32,847 nucleotides of DNA from Bradyrhizobium acaciae (GTDB lineage: Bacteria > Pseudomonadota > Alphaproteobacteria > Rhizobiales > Xanthobacteraceae), in assembly GCF_020889785.1 (NCBI RefSeq), contig NZ_JACMYK010000078.1, positions 1-32,847 of the forward strand, written 5' to 3'. Made by a program: the position numbers and the translations under genes. Shown here piece by piece: positions 31,913-32,847 of this stretch (positions are counted from its first letter, which is position 1; every line of letters starts with the position of its first letter). Below the pieces are notes generated by a model. It had not been told where the DNA came from. It did not search any database and saw only the letters and a list, made by a program, of their open reading frames with translations.

Positions 31913-32536
31913 TCAGGCCGCCCGGCCCCAGCCGGACATCTGCATCACCATACGCCAATAGGCGCGGTTCATGTCGACGATCGCGCGCGCAGCTTCGACC
32001 GGTGTAACCGGGGCGAGTGCCGGCGCCGGTTCAGCCTGGTGCTGCTCGGTCAAGTCGATGCTGCCGGTCGACTCACCGTGGCGGAAGCTCAGCTGCGCAC
32101 CGAACTTGGTGGCGAGCGCACGCATCGCGTCGTTCTGCGCGCCGGTGGTGATACGCAGATTGGTGTAGCCCTTGGCATGTGCCTCGGCGATCAGCTTGCG
32201 GAACAGCGTGCTGCCGACGCCCTTGCGCCGCACCGACTGCTCCACGCTGAAGGCGATCTCGGGCTGGGCATCCGGTGACTGCTCCGGCGGATGCAGTTCC
32301 GCTGCCCCGCGGACCACGCCATCCTCGAAATAAGCGATGATGACCGTCCCGTCGTTGGCGCAGCGCTCGGCATAACGGCGGATGAAGCTGTCGTCGATGA
32401 AGCCATGAAAACGATCATGACGGCTGGTACGATCCAGCCGCAGCAAATGATCGCGCAGCAGAGGGAGTTCCTCCTGCTGGCTCAACGTCCGCACGGTACC
32501 CTTGGCAGCCGTCGGACGGATAGAATCATAGTTCAT
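31913..32536 (-). CDS. GNAT-family N-acetyltransferase
   Basis: Encodes 207 residues. The acetyl-CoA-binding motif is FSVEQSVRRKGVGSTLFRKL (R-x-x-G-x-G type), preceded by a strand GVVRGAAELHP and followed by NLRITTGAQNDAMRALATKFG, the usual fourth motif. The N-terminal part (LPLLRDHLLRLDRTSRHDRF) is common to a GNAT group found beside or inside protein-acetyltransferase enzymes. The last 50 residues form a Pro/Ala-rich linker and a helix. The acceptor is unknown. AGGAG lies seven bases before ATG 32534-32536, and a sigma-70-type promoter is proposed at 32591-32618. Confidence 0.9.
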   Translation of the reverse strand: MNYDSIRPTAAKGTVRTLSQQEELPLLRDHLLRLDRTSRHDRFHGFIDDSFIRRYAERCANDGTVIIAYFEDGVVRGAAELHPPEQSPDAQPEIAFSVEQSVRRKGVGSTLFRKLIAEAHAKGYTNLRITTGAQNDAMRALATKFGAQLSFRHGESTGSIDLTEQHQAEPAPALAPVTPVEAARAIVDMNRAYWRMVMQMSGWGRAA

Positions 32537-32590
32537 TTCATAACTCCTCTTGGTAGCCCTCGAGGAGGCGTCGAGTCCCTAGCAACTCCT

Positions 32591-32618
32591 ATATTGTGCG
32601 CCGCACCATATAATTCAA
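32591..32618 (-). promoter_or_regulatory. Sigma-70-like promoter of the GNAT gene
   Basis: On the minus strand TTGAAT (-35) and CAATAT (-10) are separated by 16 bp, within an A+T-rich patch between the GNAT gene and the thioesterase end. Transcription would start near 32584, about 48 bases before the GNAT ATG. Confidence 0.4.
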
Positions 32619-32641
32619 GTGTCTAGATTCATTTAAGTAAA

Positions 32642-32671
32642 CAATGATGTGATCGGCAAATCACATCATTG
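32642..32671 (-). terminator. Terminator hairpin of the thioesterase gene
   Basis: A perfect 12-bp inverted repeat CAATGATGTGAT and ATCACATCATTG with a 6-nt loop lies five bases after the thioesterase stop. On the minus strand TTTACTTAAAT follows. The plus side is followed by CCCC, so it acts on the minus strand. Confidence 0.75.
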
Positions 32672-32676
32672 CCCCA

Positions 32677-32847
32677 TCATAGTACCAATTGCGTCTGGGT
32701 GACGACGGCGACCAGCTTGCCGTCTTCGGTTTCCAGCCTGGTCTGCCAGACCTGGGTCCGCCGGCCCCGGTGCACCGGCGTCGCCGTCGCGATCACGGTG
32801 GTGCCCTCCTTGGCGCCGCCGATGAAGTTGGTCTTGCTCTCCAGCGT
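32677..32847 (-). CDS. PaaI-type hotdog thioesterase, C-terminal part
   Basis: The last 56 residues of a gene entering from the right edge are visible, ending in TGA at 32677-32679. SKTNFIGGAKEGTTVIATAT and then PVHRGRRTQVWQTRL are the characteristic final strands of the hotdog fold of PaaI/YbaW-like acyl-CoA thioesterases, followed by DGKLVAVVTQTQLVL. The catalytic Asp/Asn-Gly helix lies outside the window. The enzyme would cleave an aryl- or acyl-CoA to acid and CoA. A hairpin terminator follows. Confidence 0.85.
   Translation of the reverse strand, partial: TLESKTNFIGGAKEGTTVIATATPVHRGRRTQVWQTRLETEDGKLVAVVTQTQLVL

Noticed and set aside
1..32847. tRNA, rRNA, CRISPR, insertion sequence, phage or toxin-antitoxin genes
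   Set aside because: No cloverleaf-like, regularly spaced repeat, transposase, integrase or phage-type sequence was recognised on either strand.

Overview
Organism. The window looks like chromosomal DNA of a Bradyrhizobium or a close relative in the Nitrobacteraceae (Alphaproteobacteria). The DNA is G+C-rich with strong G/C third-position use. It holds a eukaryote-type glutamine synthetase II gene paired with a divergent gstI-like gene, a DUF2336 protein, and intergenic palindromic repeats of kinds I recall as abundant in Bradyrhizobium. This is an inference from gene content, not a database match. No rRNA, tRNA, CRISPR array, insertion sequence or phage gene was seen. It reads as ordinary core or accessory chromosome, not an island. 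Layout, 1-9.8 kb: the end of a proline-rich protein, an L,D-transpeptidase lipoprotein with a strong terminator, two small exported proteins, an SDR plus NAD(P)H-FMN-reductase-like pair (the second frameshifted), a methyl-accepting chemotaxis protein, an acyl-CoA dehydrogenase, a nitroreductase, a PsiF-repeat protein, a PilZ protein and an AraC-type regulator. Layout, 10.1-16.5 kb: a DUF2336-PilZ-small protein operon, a frameshifted MBL-fold hydrolase, a membrane-anchored glycerophosphodiester phosphodiesterase followed by a hexapeptide acetyltransferase, a frameshifted ABC-F ATPase and a DUF606 membrane protein. Layout, 16.8-22 kb: an exported protein of unknown family, then a tightly overlapped operon for a periplasmic molybdenum hydroxylase. 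Its parts are a Tat-exported Mo-binding subunit, a two-cluster [2Fe-2S] subunit and a diheme cytochrome c. No FAD subunit is present, so electrons probably go to the respiratory chain through the cytochrome, as in isoquinoline 1-oxidoreductase-type enzymes. Layout, 22-26.9 kb: a tiny basic protein, then an operon of a double-domain GrlR-like protein, a ModA-like binding protein without a signal peptide and an exported Sel1-repeat protein. After these comes glnII, with a sigma-54-type promoter and facing gstI. Layout, 26.9-32.8 kb: an MliC-like lysozyme inhibitor, a tyrosine phosphatase, an SGNH hydrolase divergent from an SDR lacking the usual catalytic Ser, a single-domain GrlR-like protein, a DUF2161 nuclease-fold protein, an ABM monooxygenase, a small conserved protein, a GNAT acetyltransferase and the end of a hotdog thioesterase. 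Points of most interest: the duplicated GrlR-like protein and its unusual operon, the FAD-less Mo hydroxylase with an exported partner of unknown family, three single-base-deletion frameshifts in otherwise intact genes (perhaps sequence errors), a 16-bp triplication over the glnII stop codon, and an in-frame 52-codon coding-like stretch behind the nitroreductase stop. I did not find a clear new defence or mobile system.
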